NCBI GenBank assembly: GCA_025453875.1
Contig: JALOPN010000014.1
Span: forward strand, 1 to 34,266
Source of the DNA: Gemmatimonadaceae bacterium
GTDB lineage: Bacteria; Gemmatimonadota; Gemmatimonadetes; Gemmatimonadales; Gemmatimonadaceae
Length of the DNA: 34,266 nucleotides
Reading direction: 5' to 3'
Positions within the stretch are counted from its first letter, which is position 1. Each line of letters opens with the position of its first letter. Shown here piece after piece: positions 23,304-31,683 of this stretch. The position numbers were made by a program, and so were the translations under genes. Below the pieces are notes generated by a model. It was not told where the DNA came from. It did no database searches and saw only the letters and a program-made list of their open reading frames with translations.

Positions 23304-24949
23304 GACTGCCGCCCCGTGTTGATCACGTTGACCTGACGGTGCCGCGTGGGCGGGCACCCATGGCTCACCGCGTTCGACTGCGCAGGCTGTCCCTTGCCGT
23401 CACCGAAGGCGCCACCGAGCTCGTAGCTGCGACGTCCGCCGAGCATGTCCATGCTGTTCCAGAACTCGGGCGTCCGGATCTGGTAGGCCACGTCCTTGAG
23501 CATGCCCACGATCTTGCCGCCGCGAATCTCGTAGAACAGCTGCCCACCGAACTGCGCGTTGTAGCGCTGCTGATCGATGCTGAACGACCCGTCGCCCACG
23601 ATCGCGATGCCACGATCGGTGGCGGCAATGAGATCGTCCCACGAGAGATCACGCTCACCCGGCAGCAGCGACACGTTGGGCATGCGCTGGAACTGCACGT
23701 CGGCCCAGCTCTGCGCGTACGAGTTGCCGTGCGAGCGCACCTCGCGACCCTGCGACCGATACCAATCGGCCAGGTAGGGCGCCTGCTCGCGCGTCGTCTG
23801 GTAGTCGTTGAAGACGCCGTTCTTGATGATGAGGTACTCGTCGGGCTTCACGCCCTCATCGTCCCAGCCCACGGCGGCGAGCGAGCCGTCCTGCGACCGG
23901 TCGGCCTGCACGTTCATGAACTCGGGGCCGTACTTGAGCTTGCCAAGCACGGACTCGGGCGGCGAGACGAAACTCGTGCCCGCGTAGTTCGCCTCGAAGC
24001 CGAGCGCGCGATCGAGCTCGGTGGGGTGGGCGATGCTCTCGTGAATCGTGAGCCAGAGATGCGTGGGGTGGAGGATGAGGTCATACCGCCCCACATCCAC
24101 CGACTTCGCCTTGAGCTTCTCCTGCGCCTCGTTGGCCCAGCGCTCGGCGTTCACCACCAGATTCGCGTCGAGCACGTGCTCGTAACCGCGCCCCATGGGC
24201 TGAATGTCGGTGCTCTGCCGCGACTGGAAGTCGCCCGCCTGCACGTTCACCGCCTGGCACGTCATGCTCGGCTGCGCACGGTAGATCGTCTGCACCACGA
24301 ACGTGCCGTCCGTGGTGGCAAGCGTCTTTTCCTCGCGCAGGAAGAACATGCTCGAGTTGACGAACCCCATGCCGCGACCGCCGGGCTTGAGCACCTTGAG
24401 CGCCGCTTCATTGGCCTGCAGCAGCAGCCCCACCTGCTCTTCGATGGCGATATCGAACGGATCGATGCGCGCCGGCGACCGCCACGTGCCCTCGGGCGTC
24501 GGCGTGACCGCCGCGAGCTCCACCGGGCGACGCAACGCCGACCGATTGGCCTTCGCCTGCGCGACGGCCTGCTGCGCGACACGAATGACCTCGTCGCGGG
24601 TCAGCTCGTTGGTGGCGGCAAATCCCCACGCGCCGTCGACGAGCACGCGCACGCCGATCCCGAACGTCTCGTTATCGACCAGCCCCAACACACGCAGCTC
24701 GCGCGTGGAGACGTTGCGCACGTTGTTGCGGCTGATGCGCGCGTCGGCGTACGAGGCACCGGCCGACTTCGCGGCGTCGAGCGCCAGCAGCGCGAGCTCG
24801 CGAGAGACGGCATCAGCGACGCTGACGGGTGCCGCACCCTGCCGTTCGCTCGGCAAGGCGGCGAGCAGCGACGGCGTCGCCGCACTCAACCCGACGGCCG
24901 CAGCCGCCGCGGTGGACCCGTGAAGAAACTCGCGTCGAGAAAGGCTCAC
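23300..24949 (-). CDS. tldD: TldD-like metalloprotease subunit with Tat signal
   Basis: 549 residues from GTG 24949 (VSLSRREFLHGSTAAAAAVGLSAA). The start is chosen because it gives a clean twin-arginine signal (SRREFLH plus hydrophobic stretch), whereas upstream codons are AT-richer and look like promoter. The catalytic motif HESIAH (HExxxH) follows HPTHLWLTI. Then come LDRALGFEANYAGTSFVSP and the C-terminal FGDGKGQPAQSNAVSHGCPP region that in TldD supplies the metal-ligand Cys. The N-terminal half has GASYADARISRNNVRNVSTRELR. Tat export suggests a periplasmic protease. It overlaps the TldE gene by 4 nt. Confidence 0.87.
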   Translation of the reverse strand: MSLSRREFLHGSTAAAAAVGLSAATPSLLAALPSERQGAAPVSVADAVSRELALLALDAAKSAGASYADARISRNNVRNVSTRELRVLGLVDNETFGIGVRVLVDGAWGFAATNELTRDEVIRVAQQAVAQAKANRSALRRPVELAAVTPTPEGTWRSPARIDPFDIAIEEQVGLLLQANEAALKVLKPGGRGMGFVNSSMFFLREEKTLATTDGTFVVQTIYRAQPSMTCQAVNVQAGDFQSRQSTDIQPMGRGYEHVLDANLVVNAERWANEAQEKLKAKSVDVGRYDLILHPTHLWLTIHESIAHPTELDRALGFEANYAGTSFVSPPESVLGKLKYGPEFMNVQADRSQDGSLAAVGWDDEGVKPDEYLIIKNGVFNDYQTTREQAPYLADWYRSQGREVRSHGNSYAQSWADVQFQRMPNVSLLPGERDLSWDDLIAATDRGIAIVGDGSFSIDQQRYNAQFGGQLFYEIRGGKIVGMLKDVAYQIRTPEFWNSMDMLGGRRSYELGGAFGDGKGQPAQSNAVSHGCPPTRHRQVNVINTGRQS

Positions 24950-25018
24950 GCCGTACCCGAAGGGGTGGTGCGCCGGTCCCCATGTGGACAGTGCGCGCAA
25001 GTCGTTGTCATTGACGCG

Positions 25019-25048
25019 AATATACGTGTGGAGATTTCGGAAACGCAA
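25019..25048 (-). promoter_or_regulatory. Sigma-70-type promoter of tldD-tldE
   Basis: On the minus strand TTGCGT (25048-25043), an 18-nt spacer and TATATT (25024-25019), in an AT-rich island of an otherwise GC-rich region. The -10 ends 69 nt before the GTG of tldD. The remaining non-coding DNA (25049-25195) precedes the divergent tdh gene; no clear tdh promoter was identified. Confidence 0.5.
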
Positions 25049-25195
25049 TAGCGCATATAAAGAACGCGCGCGAATAAGGTTTGCCACGCGCGTCACACGC
25101 AGCCCTACCACCGCTCACGACGCCATGCGAGCTTTGTCCTGCGTGCGTCGGTTGCCTCGGCGTGCGTGTCGATTCACTCCCCCGTCACCACACTC

Positions 25196-26221
25196 GTGAA
25201 AGCGCTCGTCAAGCCGTCCGCCGCACCCGGCCTCATTCTCGCCGACGTCCCCGTTCCGCAGATCCGCGACGACGAGGTCCTCATTCGTGTGCATCGCGCC
25301 GGCGTCTGCGGCACCGACGTGCACATCTACGAGTGGGATGCCTGGGCGCAGTCGCGCTGCCGCGCCCCGTTCGTCGTCGGCCACGAGTTCGCCGGCGAGG
25401 TCGTCGAGGTCGGCAAACTCGTCGAGTCCGTCCGGATCGGCGATCGCGTCACCGCCGAGGGGCACATCGTCGACGACCGCTCGATCTTCTCACGCACCGG
25501 CAACGCGCACGTCGACCCGTCCACCCGGATCATCGGCGTCGACCGCGACGGCTGCTTCGCCGAGTACATCGCCATGCCGGCTACCAACGTCTGGCACCTC
25601 GATGACGCGATCAACTACGAGATCGGCGGCATTCACGATCCCATGGGCAACGCGTTCCACACCGCGCTCACCGCCGACATTCCGGGCGCTGTGGTGCTCA
25701 TCACCGGCTGCGGACCGATCGGCGCATTCGCCGTCGGCATCTGCCGCGCCGCCGGCGCCGCGCGCATCATCGCGACCGACGTGAACCCCAAGCGCCTCGC
25801 GCTCGCCCGCACCATGGGCGCGCACGACGCCGTGCACCCCGACGAAGCGGCCGCGATCGTGCACGCGGCGACCGACGGGCACGGCGCCGACGTGGTGCTC
25901 GAAATGTCCGGCGTGCCGGCCGCTGTGCATCAGGCGTTCGCGCTCGCCCGCCCGGCGGGACGCGTCAACATGCTCGGCATCCCGTCACGCACCATCGACG
26001 TCGACTTCGCCAAGGAGATCATCTTCAAGGGGCTCACGATCTACGGCGTCGTGGGACGCCGCATGTACGACACGTGGCACCAGATGACCCGCTTCCTCCG
26101 CGCCGGCACGTTCGACCCCACGCCCGTCATCACGCATCGCCTCCCGCTCGACGCCGTCGACGAGGCGATGCATCTCATCAAGTCCGGCGAGGCCGGCAAG
26201 GTGATCTTCGAGATCGCCTGA
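25196..26221 (+). CDS. tdh: L-threonine 3-dehydrogenase
   Basis: 341 residues from GTG 25196 (reads MKALVKPSAAPGL, the classic Tdh start and length; a GTG at 25166 would add ten residues). It is a zinc medium-chain dehydrogenase oxidising threonine to 2-amino-3-oxobutanoate with NAD. Catalytic zinc ligands are present: CGTDVHIYEWDAW and GHEFAGEV. The NAD site is LITGCGPIGAFAVGICRAAGA with Asp in ATDVNPKR. The structural-zinc loop, in E. coli ITCGHCRNCRGGRTHLC, here reads IVDDRSIFSRTGNAHVD: all four Cys are replaced by D, S, S, D at unchanged length. The adjacent kbl confirms the pathway. Confidence 0.92.
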   Translation: MKALVKPSAAPGLILADVPVPQIRDDEVLIRVHRAGVCGTDVHIYEWDAWAQSRCRAPFVVGHEFAGEVVEVGKLVESVRIGDRVTAEGHIVDDRSIFSRTGNAHVDPSTRIIGVDRDGCFAEYIAMPATNVWHLDDAINYEIGGIHDPMGNAFHTALTADIPGAVVLITGCGPIGAFAVGICRAAGAARIIATDVNPKRLALARTMGAHDAVHPDEAAAIVHAATDGHGADVVLEMSGVPAAVHQAFALARPAGRVNMLGIPSRTIDVDFAKEIIFKGLTIYGVVGRRMYDTWHQMTRFLRAGTFDPTPVITHRLPLDAVDEAMHLIKSGEAGKVIFEIA

Positions 26222-26242
26222 TCCGCTTTCACCGTTCCGTAC

Positions 26243-27448
26243 ATGCCCAACGCCGCCTTCACCGCCGACGCCGACGCACAGATCGCCCAGCTCAAGGCCG
26301 ATCGGGTCTACAAGCGCCTCAATCACCTCGAAGCCCCACAAGGCGCGCGCACCCGCATGGAGGGGCGCGGGGAGGTGATCGTGCTGTCGTCCAACAACTA
26401 CCTCGGCCTCGCCAATCACCCCGCCGTGGTCGACGCCGGCATCGACGCGCTGCGCCAGTACGGGGCGGGTACGGCCAGCGTGCGCTTCATCTGCGGCACC
26501 TTCACGTTGCACCGGACGCTCGAGACCGAACTGGCCGACCTCGTGGGCACCGAGGCGTCGCTCTCGTACGTGTCGGCGTGGAACGCCAACGAAGCGTTCA
26601 CCCCGACGCACGCGGGTCCGGACGACGTGGTGCTCTCCGACGAACTCAACCACGCGTCGATCATCGACTCGATCCGGCTCGCCAAGTCGATCACGAAGTG
26701 TCAGACGGGCGTCTACAAGCACGGCGACCTCGACGACCTCAGGGCCAAGCTCGACGCCGCGAAGGGCGCGCGCCGCCGCTTCATCTGGACCGATGGCGTC
26801 TTCTCCATGGAAGGGAGCATCGCGAAGCTGCCGGAGATCCTCGAGCTCGCGCGCCAGTACGATGCCGTCGTCATCATGGACGACTCGCACGCGACCGGCG
26901 TGCTGGGCGCCACCGGACGCGGTACGGCCGAACACTTCGGCGTGGTGGGCGAGGTCGATGTGATCACCTCCACGCTCGGCAAGGCGCTGGGTGGCGCGGC
27001 GGGTGGGTTCGTGGCCGGCGCGGAGTCGGTGGTGGATCTGCTCACGCAGCGCTCGCGCCCGCAGCTCTTTTCGAACGCGCTCCCGCCAACGGTCGCGGCG
27101 TCGTCGCTTGCGGCGGTACGCGTGTTGCGCGCCGAGCCGGCGCGTGTGCAACGACTGCGCGAGAACGCGGCGTGGTTTCGCAGCGCCATTCGTGAGGCGG
27201 GCTTCGCGCCGCTCGATGGCGAGACGCCCATCGTCCCGATCATCGTGGGGGAGACGGCGCTGGCGATCCGCATGAGCGAGCTGTTGCTCGACGAAGGCGT
27301 CTTCGTCACCGGCTTCGGCTTCCCGGTGGTTCCCAAGGGGCAGGCACGCGTGCGCTGTCAGGTCAGTGCCGATCACACGCGCGACGACCTCGAGCAGGTC
27401 GTGCGTGCGTTCCAGGTCGCCGGACGCAAGGCGGGGCTGCTGCGCTAG
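26243..27448 (+). CDS. kbl: Glycine C-acetyltransferase (2-amino-3-ketobutyrate CoA ligase)
   Basis: 401-residue PLP enzyme of the alpha-oxoamine synthase family, cleaving 2-amino-3-oxobutanoate with CoA to glycine and acetyl-CoA. Landmarks: VLSSNNYLGLANHP, GAGTASVRFICGTFTLHRTLE, DELNHASIIDSIRLAK, IWTDGVFSMEGSIAKLPEI, VIMDDSHATGVLGATGRGT and the PLP lysine in TSTLGKALGGAAGGF. The C-terminal domain ends with VPKGQARVRCQVSADHTRDDLEQ. It starts 21 nt after tdh, forming a two-gene threonine-degradation operon. Related AONS/BioF enzymes are excluded by the pairing and by the Kbl-type sequence. Confidence 0.94.
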   Translation: MPNAAFTADADAQIAQLKADRVYKRLNHLEAPQGARTRMEGRGEVIVLSSNNYLGLANHPAVVDAGIDALRQYGAGTASVRFICGTFTLHRTLETELADLVGTEASLSYVSAWNANEAFTPTHAGPDDVVLSDELNHASIIDSIRLAKSITKCQTGVYKHGDLDDLRAKLDAAKGARRRFIWTDGVFSMEGSIAKLPEILELARQYDAVVIMDDSHATGVLGATGRGTAEHFGVVGEVDVITSTLGKALGGAAGGFVAGAESVVDLLTQRSRPQLFSNALPPTVAASSLAAVRVLRAEPARVQRLRENAAWFRSAIREAGFAPLDGETPIVPIIVGETALAIRMSELLLDEGVFVTGFGFPVVPKGQARVRCQVSADHTRDDLEQVVRAFQVAGRKAGLLR

Positions 27449-27474
27449 CGCGGACGAGGCGTCAGCGCGACGGA

Positions 27475-27885
27475 TCAGATCGTCGCCACGAAGCGTAGCG
27501 GCCAGTCCACGGCCTTCGAGATGCCGATGCGCGGCGTGATGTGGACGGCGACGTCGGGGACGGGCGCTCCGCGCAGAATGCGCAGGGCGCTCCCGAACCC
27601 TTCCTCGCGCGTGACCGCGTTCACGCACCAGTGCAGGCCGTAGATGCGATAGACATACGCCACCCCAGGCGGGCCGAAGAGATGCCACGTCCGCGCGGTG
27701 CGGCCGGCCACGGCGTGACAGGCCGGATCATGTGGACCGAGATACGCTTCGGTCTCGACGATGACACCGCACACGTGCACGCCGGCGATCGTCGAGCATA
27801 ACCTCGCGCCCAACAACTCACGCGCGACGACGGCCGGATCACGGTTGTAGAACGTCGACGGCAGCGGCGGATCGAGTGGATGCAC
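27475..27885 (-). CDS. Compact 3-methyladenine DNA glycosylase (AAG/MPG family)
   Basis: 136 residues from GTG 27885. It has the N-terminal half of the AAG family intact: FYNRDPAVVARELLGARL, GVIVETEAYLGPHDPACHA (with the catalytic Glu), AVAGRTARTWHLFGPPGVAYVYRIYGLHWCVNAVT. It then reads GFGSALRILRGAPVPDVAVHITPRIGISKAVDWPLRFV, so the C-terminal GPRIGIS strand is present but about 50 residues are missing between them. The missing part in normal 190-200-residue proteins holds the LCSGPGKL helix-loop. It is either a genuine compact variant or an internal in-frame deletion; activity is uncertain. It is convergent with kbl, 26 bp apart. Confidence 0.75.
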   Translation of the reverse strand: MHPLDPPLPSTFYNRDPAVVARELLGARLCSTIAGVHVCGVIVETEAYLGPHDPACHAVAGRTARTWHLFGPPGVAYVYRIYGLHWCVNAVTREEGFGSALRILRGAPVPDVAVHITPRIGISKAVDWPLRFVATI

Positions 27886-27892
27886 GATGCAA

Positions 27893-27922
27893 CGCGGCGC
27901 CCGGAGTGACCCGGGCGCCGCG
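27893..27922 (-). terminator. GC-rich terminator hairpin
   Basis: CGCGGCGCCCGG, loop AGTGAC, CCGGGCGCCGCG: a perfect 12-bp stem just 7 nt beyond the stop of the NYN-protein reading frame at 27930. On the minus strand it is followed by TTGCATC, a very short T-run. It probably ends that transcript ahead of the glycosylase. Confidence 0.65.
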
Positions 27923-27929
27923 TCTCACA

Positions 27930-28727
27930 TCACTTGGCCTTGGTGGCGCCAGCCGCACCCTTGCGGGCGGCTTTCTTCGCACCGCCCGCCTTCTTCGCGG
28001 GAGCCTTCGCCGCGGGCTTGGCTGCCGACTTGGCCGGTGCAGACTTCGCCGGTGCCGGCTTGCTCGGTGCCGGCTTGCTTGGTGCCGCCTTGGCTGGTGC
28101 TCGCTTGGCCGGCGCGGCCTTGGCGGGAGTCTCCTTCGCCGCCGATGCGGGCTTGGCGGGCTTGCCTGACGCCTTCGCGGGCGCCTTCTTCGCCCCACCG
28201 CGTCCCGCGGCCGGTGCGGTGGGCTCCGCCGCCGCCACGGTGGGCGCAGCGGGCGCCGGCGCGGTCGTCACCGGAGTCGCGGTCGGTGCCGACAACGCAC
28301 CACTCGGCGCCACGACGCCAACCATGAGCAGCTCCGGCGGCGGGCCGCCTGCCGAGCGTCCACCGCCGCGGGCCGGCGCGCGACCACGCGTCGACATGCC
28401 GCGAGGGGCCGCCTGTCCGGACGCGGCCAGCGCCGCCTTCTGCTCCTTCGCGAGCTGCGCTTCCTTCACGGCGATCTGTTCAGCGATCGACGCGGCTTCG
28501 AGCACACGTCCCACTTCGAAGGCGTCGCCGCGACGACGCAGATCGATCAGGTCGGCGTCGTGCGCGTCCTTGAGGATGCGCTCGAACATGCGCGCAGCCA
28601 GCGTCTCGCTGTCGCGGCCGAGCAGGGCAAACGCCTTCGCGCGCACCGCCTCGGACGTCGTGCTCGCTTCGCCGCTCACGAGTGCAGCGACCGAGCGCTG
28701 GACGAGGTCGAGCGCTTCGCGACGGCG
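27930..28727 (-). CDS. C-terminal part of frameshifted NYN protein: LOTUS-like domain plus Lys/Ala/Pro tail
   Basis: This is the continuation, in another frame, of the NYN-domain gene that starts at 30057. From about 28727 it reads [68 protein letters not shown], which resembles a second winged-helix/OST-HTH domain. A coiled stretch ([23 protein letters not shown]), a Gly/Pro-rich linker and a histone-like tail of PAK/PSK/KKA repeats (about 90 residues, ending GAAGATKAK) follow. It has no convincing start of its own: the frame upstream to 28841 is the shadow of the GAVAPV repeat. Only the frame break keeps it apart from the N-terminal part. Confidence 0.7.
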   Translation of the reverse strand, partial: RRREALDLVQRSVAALVSGEASTTSEAVRAKAFALLGRDSETLAARMFERILKDAHDADLIDLRRRGDAFEVGRVLEAASIAEQIAVKEAQLAKEQKAALAASGQAAPRGMSTRGRAPARGGGRSAGGPPPELLMVGVVAPSGALSAPTATPVTTAPAPAAPTVAAAEPTAPAAGRGGAKKAPAKASGKPAKPASAAKETPAKAAPAKRAPAKAAPSKPAPSKPAPAKSAPAKSAAKPAAKAPAKKAGGAKKAARKGAAGATKAK

Positions 28728-30057
28728 TACGCGCCGGTGCGACCGCACCAACCGGTGCGACGGCTCCAACGGGGGCGACGGCTCCAACAGGGGCCACCGC
28801 ACCCACCGGCGCGACTGCTCCAACGGGCGCCACCGCACCAACCGGCGCGCCGCCCGTGGGACGACCGACCGGCTTCACGGCACCGACTGGCGCCACGGCA
28901 CCAACCGGCGCCACCGCGCCGAGCGGCGCACCGCCGCGGGCGGGCGACGTCGAGGCGGGCGGCGCAACCGGCGCGACCTCCGCGTCAGCCGTCGCGGTGG
29001 CGTCGTCGGCCGAGACATCGGCGGCGGCGCGCTCGGCGCCACCACGATCGTCGCGATCACGATCGCGATCGCGGTCGCGCCCGCGGCCACGACGGCCACG
29101 ACGACTGCGACGCTCTTCACGACCCTCGCGCTCATCGCGCGCACTCTCGCTCGTCGCCACCTCGGTGGTTTCGCGCACATCGGACGCGACTTCGATCGCG
29201 GCGGGCGTTCCACTCGGCAGTCCGATCTCGAGCTGACCGTTCTCGAGCTTGGTGACCGTGATGATCCCCTTCTGCTGCGCTTCCTGCACGAAGCGCGAGA
29301 ACTTCGACATGCCGAGGTTCTTCTCGTCGAACTGCGCGTCGATCTCCTGCATCACCTGCTTGAGGCGATCGGAGCGCATGACATCGCCGTTGCGCTTCAT
29401 GCGCTGCACCGCTTCGCCGACGAGTTCCCACGGGTCCCACCGCACCGCTTCCTCGTCGCTCGTGCGCACGAGTCCGGCGAGTGTGTTGTAGGAGTAGTAC
29501 TCGTCGCAGTTCATCACGAGCAGGTCGCTCGACGACTCGCGAATGCCCACGCCGATGACGTACTTGCCGTACTCCTTGAGCTTGATGACCATGCTCGAGA
29601 AGTCGGAGTCGCCCGAGAGCAGCACGAAGGTGCCGATCTCGGGACGCGTGAAGACGAGCTCGAGCGCGTCGATGGCGAGGCGAATATCGGTCGCGTTCTT
29701 CTTGGCCGAGCCGTAGGCGGGCGCGAAGATCAGATCGATGGACGCTTCGGTGAGCGGCACGATGTATTGCGGGTAGCGCCGCCAGTCGGCGTAGGCGCGA
29801 CGCACCGCGACCTTGCCCTTGATGATGTCCGACGAGAGGAGGTTGTTGAGCTCTCCCTGCAGGTCGGAGCGGATGCCCATCGTGACGTTGTCGAAATCGA
29901 TGAGCAACGCGGCGTTGGGGGCGTGCGGCGTGGGCGCGACGCCAAGTCCGCCAGACATGGACATGGCAGAGGGCGCGGGCGCAGCCGCCGGGCCGCGATG
30001 CAGCGGCGCCACCGGGCGACGCGGGGGCGCAGACGGGCGCATATGACGTGGGGACAT
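28480..30057 (-). CDS. NYN-domain / OST-HTH (LOTUS) RNA-binding protein, N-terminal part
   Basis: ATG 30057. Residues about 48-190 are a NYN (LabA/DUF88, PIN-like) nuclease domain with [33 protein letters not shown] and [30 protein letters not shown], all acidic positions retained. Residues about 205-285 are an OST-HTH/LOTUS domain ([48 protein letters not shown]). Then come an RGRDRDRD stretch and GAVAPV repeats. True coding ends near 28730, where the frame breaks; the reading to 28480 beyond that is junk. Such proteins bind or cut RNA. It starts 4 nt after the acyl-CoA synthetase stop. Confidence 0.82.
   Translation of the reverse strand: MSPRHMRPSAPPRRPVAPLHRGPAAAPAPSAMSMSGGLGVAPTPHAPNAALLIDFDNVTMGIRSDLQGELNNLLSSDIIKGKVAVRRAYADWRRYPQYIVPLTEASIDLIFAPAYGSAKKNATDIRLAIDALELVFTRPEIGTFVLLSGDSDFSSMVIKLKEYGKYVIGVGIRESSSDLLVMNCDEYYSYNTLAGLVRTSDEEAVRWDPWELVGEAVQRMKRNGDVMRSDRLKQVMQEIDAQFDEKNLGMSKFSRFVQEAQQKGIITVTKLENGQLEIGLPSGTPAAIEVASDVRETTEVATSESARDEREGREERRSRRGRRGRGRDRDRDRDRDDRGGAERAAADVSADDATATADAEVAPVAPPASTSPARGGAPLGAVAPVGAVAPVGAVKPVGRPTGGAPVGAVAPVGAVAPVGAVAPVGAVAPVGAVAPVGAVAPARTPSRSARPRPALGRCTRERRSEHDVRGGAREGVCPARPRQRDAGCAHVRAHPQGRARRRPDRSASSRRRLRSGTCARSRVDR
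28728..28930. repeat. 18-nt tandem repeat encoding GAVAPV
   Basis: About eight to ten copies of an 18-nt unit (plus strand roughly ACCGGCGCCACCGCACCA with variants) encode GAVAPV on the minus strand, interrupted once by a VGRPTGGAP segment. The frameshift in the NYN gene falls at or just beyond the downstream end of this array. Confidence 0.7.
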
Positions 30058-30061
30058 GGAC

Positions 30062-31639
30062 TCAGGAGTACGGTGCGGAGAGGTCGAGCGCGATCGATCG
30101 CGCCAGCTCGCGTCGCCGGATCTTGCCGCTCCCCGACATGGGGAACGCATCGTAGAAGCGCACGAGGTCGGGAACCTTGTATTCGGCCATCACGTCCTTC
30201 GCGAACAGGATGATGTCCCGTCCGGTGATGACCGCGCCCTCGAGGGGCACGATGCACGCGCACACCTGCTCTCCCAACACATCGTGGGGGATGCCGATGA
30301 CGCAGACATCGTCGACCGCCGGGTGCGCGCGAAGCCGGTCTTCCACCTCGCGCGGATACACCTGGTATCCGCCGCGCGCGATGGTATCCCGACGGCGTCC
30401 GACGATCCGGACATAGCCGTCCTCATCGATGATGCCGAGATCACCGGTGAGGAAAAAGCCTTCCGGCGTGTGGACCTTGGCGGTCTCGGCCGGCATGCGC
30501 AGATAGCCGCGCATGAGATAGGGCCCGCGGACGGCGATTTCGCCAACCGCTTCGGGCCCGTGCAACACGCCGGTGACGACGTCGACCGCCATCACTTCGA
30601 CGCCATCGAGCGCGCGACCAACACTGGCCACGCGTCGCTCGTCCGTGTCGCTGAATCGCGTCAGCGTCACCGTCGGGCCGGTCTCGGTCAGCCCGTACGC
30701 CACGAGCACATCACACCACCCACGCACCCGCTGCACGAGGTCCTCCGCCACGTCGGTGCCGGCAATGACACCGGTCCGCAGCGACGACACGCGCGCCGCC
30801 GAGAAGGACGGCTCGCGCATGAGCAGTTGCCACATCGTGGGAACGCCGTGCAACACCGTCGCGCGATGCGATTCGATGAGGCGCAGCACTTCGCTTGCGT
30901 GAAACTGCGGCGTGACCACCACCGCCGCGCCCGCCGTGATCGTGCCAAGCAGGCTCGCAAATCCGAACACGGTGAAGAACGGCACCGGCGCCACCACCCG
31001 ATCGGCCGGCGACAGCGCCAGCACCTGCGCCGCCTGCGCCGCGTTGCCGAGCAGCGCGGCGTGACTCAGTCGCACGCCCTTGGGCTTGCCAGACGAACCG
31101 GACGTGTAGATGACCGCGAGATCATCGTCCGCCTCGGACGCGACCGCCGGCAACGGACGCCCCTGTCCCTTCGAGAGCAGATCCTCGAACTGGAAGATGC
31201 GGTCGTCGTACCAGAGGTCTTCCTCGCCAACCGTGACCACGTACTGCAGGTCGGGCAGATCGACGAGCAACTCTTCGAATCGCTGCAAGAAATCGACGTC
31301 GCCGAATCGCTCGATCGTGACGACGAGACTCGCTTCCGCATGCCGCAGCTGATAGCGCAACTCGTGCACGTTGAGCAGCGGACTCACCGGCACGATGGTG
31401 GCACCCAGCCGCGCGCACGCGATGGCCGTGATGAGCCACTCGACGCCGTTCGGCAGGTTGACCGCGATGCGATCATCCCGCTCGATGCCAAGGTCGGCGA
31501 ATGCGGCGGCGAGCGCGTCGGCACGCGTCGCCACCTGTTGGAACGACCAGGATTGTTCACGCCCCAGGACGACAAGGGCATCCGGGTGCTCCCGGACGCG
31601 CGACTCGAACTGGGTGGTGAGGGTCCACGAACTTGGCAT
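30062..31639 (-). CDS. AMP-forming acyl-CoA synthetase
   Basis: 525-residue ANL-superfamily ligase (long-chain fatty-acid CoA ligase-like) that activates a carboxylic acid with ATP and joins it to CoA. ATG 31639 with GGAG 4-5 nt upstream. Motifs: AVIYTSGSSGKPKGVRLSH (P-loop), VPFFTVFGFASLLGTI, VLHGVPTMWQLLM, VAYGLTETGPTVT (A5), FFLTGDLGIIDEDGYVRIVGRRRDTI (A7/A8 hinge Asp and Arg) and the C-terminal catalytic Lys region FPMSGSGKIRRREL. Chain length or aromatic substrate cannot be told. It is the first gene of the transcript with the NYN-domain gene and is divergent from the sensor kinase. Confidence 0.92.
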   Translation of the reverse strand: MPSSWTLTTQFESRVREHPDALVVLGREQSWSFQQVATRADALAAAFADLGIERDDRIAVNLPNGVEWLITAIACARLGATIVPVSPLLNVHELRYQLRHAEASLVVTIERFGDVDFLQRFEELLVDLPDLQYVVTVGEEDLWYDDRIFQFEDLLSKGQGRPLPAVASEADDDLAVIYTSGSSGKPKGVRLSHAALLGNAAQAAQVLALSPADRVVAPVPFFTVFGFASLLGTITAGAAVVVTPQFHASEVLRLIESHRATVLHGVPTMWQLLMREPSFSAARVSSLRTGVIAGTDVAEDLVQRVRGWCDVLVAYGLTETGPTVTLTRFSDTDERRVASVGRALDGVEVMAVDVVTGVLHGPEAVGEIAVRGPYLMRGYLRMPAETAKVHTPEGFFLTGDLGIIDEDGYVRIVGRRRDTIARGGYQVYPREVEDRLRAHPAVDDVCVIGIPHDVLGEQVCACIVPLEGAVITGRDIILFAKDVMAEYKVPDLVRFYDAFPMSGSGKIRRRELARSIALDLSAPYS

Positions 31640-31670
31640 TCCACTCCGGTCGGAAGGACGAACAACCGTG

Positions 31671-31679
31671 TAAATTATC
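31671..31679. promoter_or_regulatory. Overlapping divergent -10 elements
   Basis: Plus strand TAAATT (31671-31676) ends 7 nt before the kinase ATG, so that transcript would be leaderless or nearly so. Minus strand GATAAT (31679-31674) is about 35 nt before the acyl-CoA synthetase ATG. The two overlap, so only one direction can be initiated at a time. The -35 elements are weak. Confidence 0.4.
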
Positions 31680-31683
31680 GCCT

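Noticed and set aside
23339-25051. 570-codon open frame opposite tldD
   Set aside because: Antisense shadow with Arg/His/Glu-rich composition. tldD has catalytic motifs and a 4-nt overlap with tldE.
24950-25111. 54-residue N-terminal extension of TldD
   Set aside because: This stretch is AT-rich, contains a promoter-like element and would bury the Tat signal.
25985-27688. 567-codon open frame opposite tdh/kbl and the glycosylase end
   Set aside because: Antisense shadow crossing three real genes without recognisable motifs.
28682-29236. Collagen-like TGATAP repeat protein on the plus strand
   Set aside because: It is the antisense reading of the GAVAPV repeats. No ribosome site and no conserved domain outside the repeat.
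27934-30213. 759-codon open frame on the plus strand opposite the NYN gene
   Set aside because: Shadow of a GC-rich gene with repeats. The minus strand carries clear NYN and OST-HTH motifs, while this frame has only Ala/Arg/Asp-rich filler.
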